64,000 nucleotides of DNA from CAMUQR01 sp963539845 (GTDB taxonomy: Bacteria > Patescibacteriota > Saccharimonadia > Saccharimonadales > Saccharimonadaceae): the NCBI GenBank assembly GCA_963539845.1, contig CAUTML010000002.1, positions 62,001 to 126,000 on the forward strand, in the 5' to 3' direction. Shown here piece after piece: positions 62,484 through 64,000 of the stretch. Numbering within the stretch: the stretch's first letter is position 1; each line of letters begins with the position of its first letter. The notes beneath the pieces were generated by a model, which saw only the letters and a program-made list of their open reading frames with translations, had not been told where the DNA came from and ran no database searches. The position numbers and the translations under genes are program-made.

Positions 62484-64000
62484 ATGATGTGGGAGACAAA
62501 AACAGACCAGTTCTTGGAGTGGGCGCCACAAGCCGTAAAATCGGTGTTTTTTGGCGTTTTAGGGGCTGTTTTAGCGACCATTAGCCTTTTTCAGCCAATT
62601 TTAGCCCAAAGTGGAGTTTTTAGCTGGCAAGGCGAAACTTTGACCTACCACAATCGCCAATTTACCAAACAATCAGTTCAGGGTGAAGAGGGTAAGACTT
62701 TTTATGCAGCCAAAGAGGGCAATAAAGCCCATACGTTGATTTTTAACGGCAATCCTCGAGAGGCTAAACAGGCGAGCTACGTGGTTTACGACGTTAATGA
62801 CGATAATCATTTTACCAATCCGCAACATCAAACAGTAGTTTCAGCCGAAACTGACCAAGAAACCTCGACTACTGAGGTCACCAATGGCAATAATAATAGC
62901 AACAGCGCCATTAAAGCCATCAAACCAGAAGGAGGCTCATCTTGTTCTGTAGAGGGAATTGGCTGGATTATTTGTCCTGTCATGACCGCCATTTCCAAGG
63001 GCTTAGACGGTATGCAAGCGGTTATTGCTGGGTTTATGGATGTTAAGCCAATCAATACCGATGAAAACACTCTTTTGGTTAAAGCCTGGCAGATGGTTCG
63101 CAATATTTCGAACTTAGTCTTTATCCTGGTTTTTTTGGTGATTATTGTGTCTTATGTGACCAATCGAGGGGTTGATAACTACAACGTCAAAAAAACCCTG
63201 CCAAAACTGATTTTAGGGGCATTGATGGTTAATTTATCGTTCTATATCTGTGCTGTGGCGGTTGATTTGACTAACATTATCGGCCACTCGATCGTTAGTC
63301 TATTTCGCGAGCTACAGGCCCAGACTGGCACCACTTATATGGAAATGTCTTGGGCGGAACTGACCACGGCTATTTTGTCGGGAGGGGCGCTGGCAACGGC
63401 GGGGTTTGGGACAGCGGTAATTGCAACAGGTAGCGCCACTGGTGTTTTGTTGGCGTTAGCTTCGGCACTAGTTAGCGCCTTGATTACGTTAGTTGCTACT
63501 ATGGTTGTTTTATCCGCTCGTCAGGCTTTGATTATTATCCTGATTATCGTTTCGCCGTTAGCTTTTGTGGCAACTTTGATGCCTAATACCGAATCATATT
63601 TCACCAAATGGCGCGATATGATGAAAAAATTATTGTTATTGTTGCCGATTTTCTCAGTGGTTTATGGCGGTTCACAATTAGCTGGCTGGATTATTATCAG
63701 TAGCGCTCATAATATTATTACCATCCTACTAGGCATGATTGTTCAAGTAATTCCGTTTTTGATCTTGCCAAAATTAGTAAAAGACAGCGATTCACTACTC
63801 GGCAGGCTGTCTGACGGACTAGAAAAAACCGTCTTTAGCATCTTGCGTACTGGTTCAAAAAACACCTTCAACCGCTACAGCGATGAAGCTCGCCAAAAAT
63901 ATTTATCATCAGAAGCGCCGCGCTACGATTATGCTAAGCGCCTAACGCAAAAACTCGACCGAGCCAAGCGTGTCAGCGAAGAAAAAGCCGCAGCTTACAA
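62484..64000 (+). CDS. VirB6/TrbL-like polytopic membrane protein (partial, open at right edge)
   Basis: The frame is open to the window end (505 codons seen). One N-terminal helix (VFFGVLGAVLATISLFQPIL), an extracellular stretch of about 130 residues, and then at least six membrane helices are visible. They include LVFILVFLVIIVSYV, LILGALMVNLSFYICAVAVD, ALASALVSALITLVATMVVL and the loop VSPLAFVATLMPNTESYFTKWRDMM. That hydrophobic core with a W-x-x-x-(M/L)-type cytoplasmic loop is the pattern of TrbL/VirB6 channel proteins. A charged cytoplasmic tail follows. Divergence from six VirB2-like genes supports a secretion or conjugation-type apparatus. Confidence 0.8.
   Translation, partial: MMWETKTDQFLEWAPQAVKSVFFGVLGAVLATISLFQPILAQSGVFSWQGETLTYHNRQFTKQSVQGEEGKTFYAAKEGNKAHTLIFNGNPREAKQASYVVYDVNDDNHFTNPQHQTVVSAETDQETSTTEVTNGNNNSNSAIKAIKPEGGSSCSVEGIGWIICPVMTAISKGLDGMQAVIAGFMDVKPINTDENTLLVKAWQMVRNISNLVFILVFLVIIVSYVTNRGVDNYNVKKTLPKLILGALMVNLSFYICAVAVDLTNIIGHSIVSLFRELQAQTGTTYMEMSWAELTTAILSGGALATAGFGTAVIATGSATGVLLALASALVSALITLVATMVVLSARQALIIILIIVSPLAFVATLMPNTESYFTKWRDMMKKLLLLLPIFSVVYGGSQLAGWIIISSAHNIITILLGMIVQVIPFLILPKLVKDSDSLLGRLSDGLEKTVFSILRTGSKNTFNRYSDEARQKYLSSEAPRYDYAKRLTQKLDRAKRVSEEKAAAY

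Noticed and set aside
1..64000. UGA recoded as glycine, as in Gracilibacteria and SR1.
   Set aside because: Housekeeping genes reach expected lengths and C-termini under the standard code, and no truncations at UGA are seen.

Overview
The window looks like a chromosomal segment of a Candidatus Saccharibacteria (TM7) or closely related Patescibacteria genome. The reasons are the compact layout, a core of divergent housekeeping genes (polA, dnaG, rpoD, glmS, argS, valS, groESL, tsaD, mutM, holA), no biosynthetic pathways apart from cell-wall genes, many large exported proteins of unknown function, and a cluster of VirB2-like pilins beside a VirB6/TrbL-like protein. No 16S rRNA is present, so the assignment rests on gene content alone.

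Layout. 1-13 kb (minus strand): a partial gene resembling MurL, two very large membrane or exported proteins, a stalk-domain protein, a membrane protein, truB and an inactive-looking DHH-family protein with a long proline-rich tail. 13-18 kb: rpsT (plus), then holA, mutM and a membrane protein, then glmS behind a recognisable glmS ribozyme. 18-23 kb: a 1624-residue surface protein with DUF285-type and cadherin/Ig-like repeats. 23-31 kb: polA, then a two-component system with a permease-ATPase-permease ABC cassette in the same order as pneumococcal vex123-vncRS. 31-35 kb: rpoD and dnaG, the latter without zinc ligands. 35-37 kb: a three-gene operon (GTP cyclohydrolase II-like, CYTH, P-loop kinase) behind a leader RNA able to form a pseudoknot. 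37-43 kb: small membrane proteins, yjbR, orn, argS, tRNA-Arg and a hypothetical protein. 43-46 kb: tRNA-Ser followed by a duplicated tRNA 3' end and an AT-rich restriction-modification-like pair. 46-53 kb: HIT protein, rlmH, valS, a gene-free stretch with DnaA-box-like repeats, a FemX-like transferase, a VTT/DedA protein and tsaD. 53-59 kb: a murE-like ligase, groES-groEL under a CIRCE element, hypotheticals, a second tRNA-Ser, comF and hsp20. 59-64 kb: six VirB2-like pilins, divergent from a VirB6/TrbL-like gene that runs off the window.

Gene expression shows two classes. Many genes have ordinary AGGAG-type ribosome binding sites. At least thirteen others have a -10 hexamer ending only 6-10 bases before the start codon, usually with an extended TGn element. 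These should give leaderless or nearly leaderless mRNAs. The ABC cassette uses strong Shine-Dalgarno sites instead, which fits acquisition from Firmicutes.

Most interesting points: the riboregulator-like leader and its RibA-like/CYTH/kinase operon, the glmS ribozyme, the leaderless promoter class, the vex/vnc-like cassette, the DnaA-box-like cluster near 49.9 kb, and the tRNA-Ser 3'-end duplication beside the restriction-modification pair.
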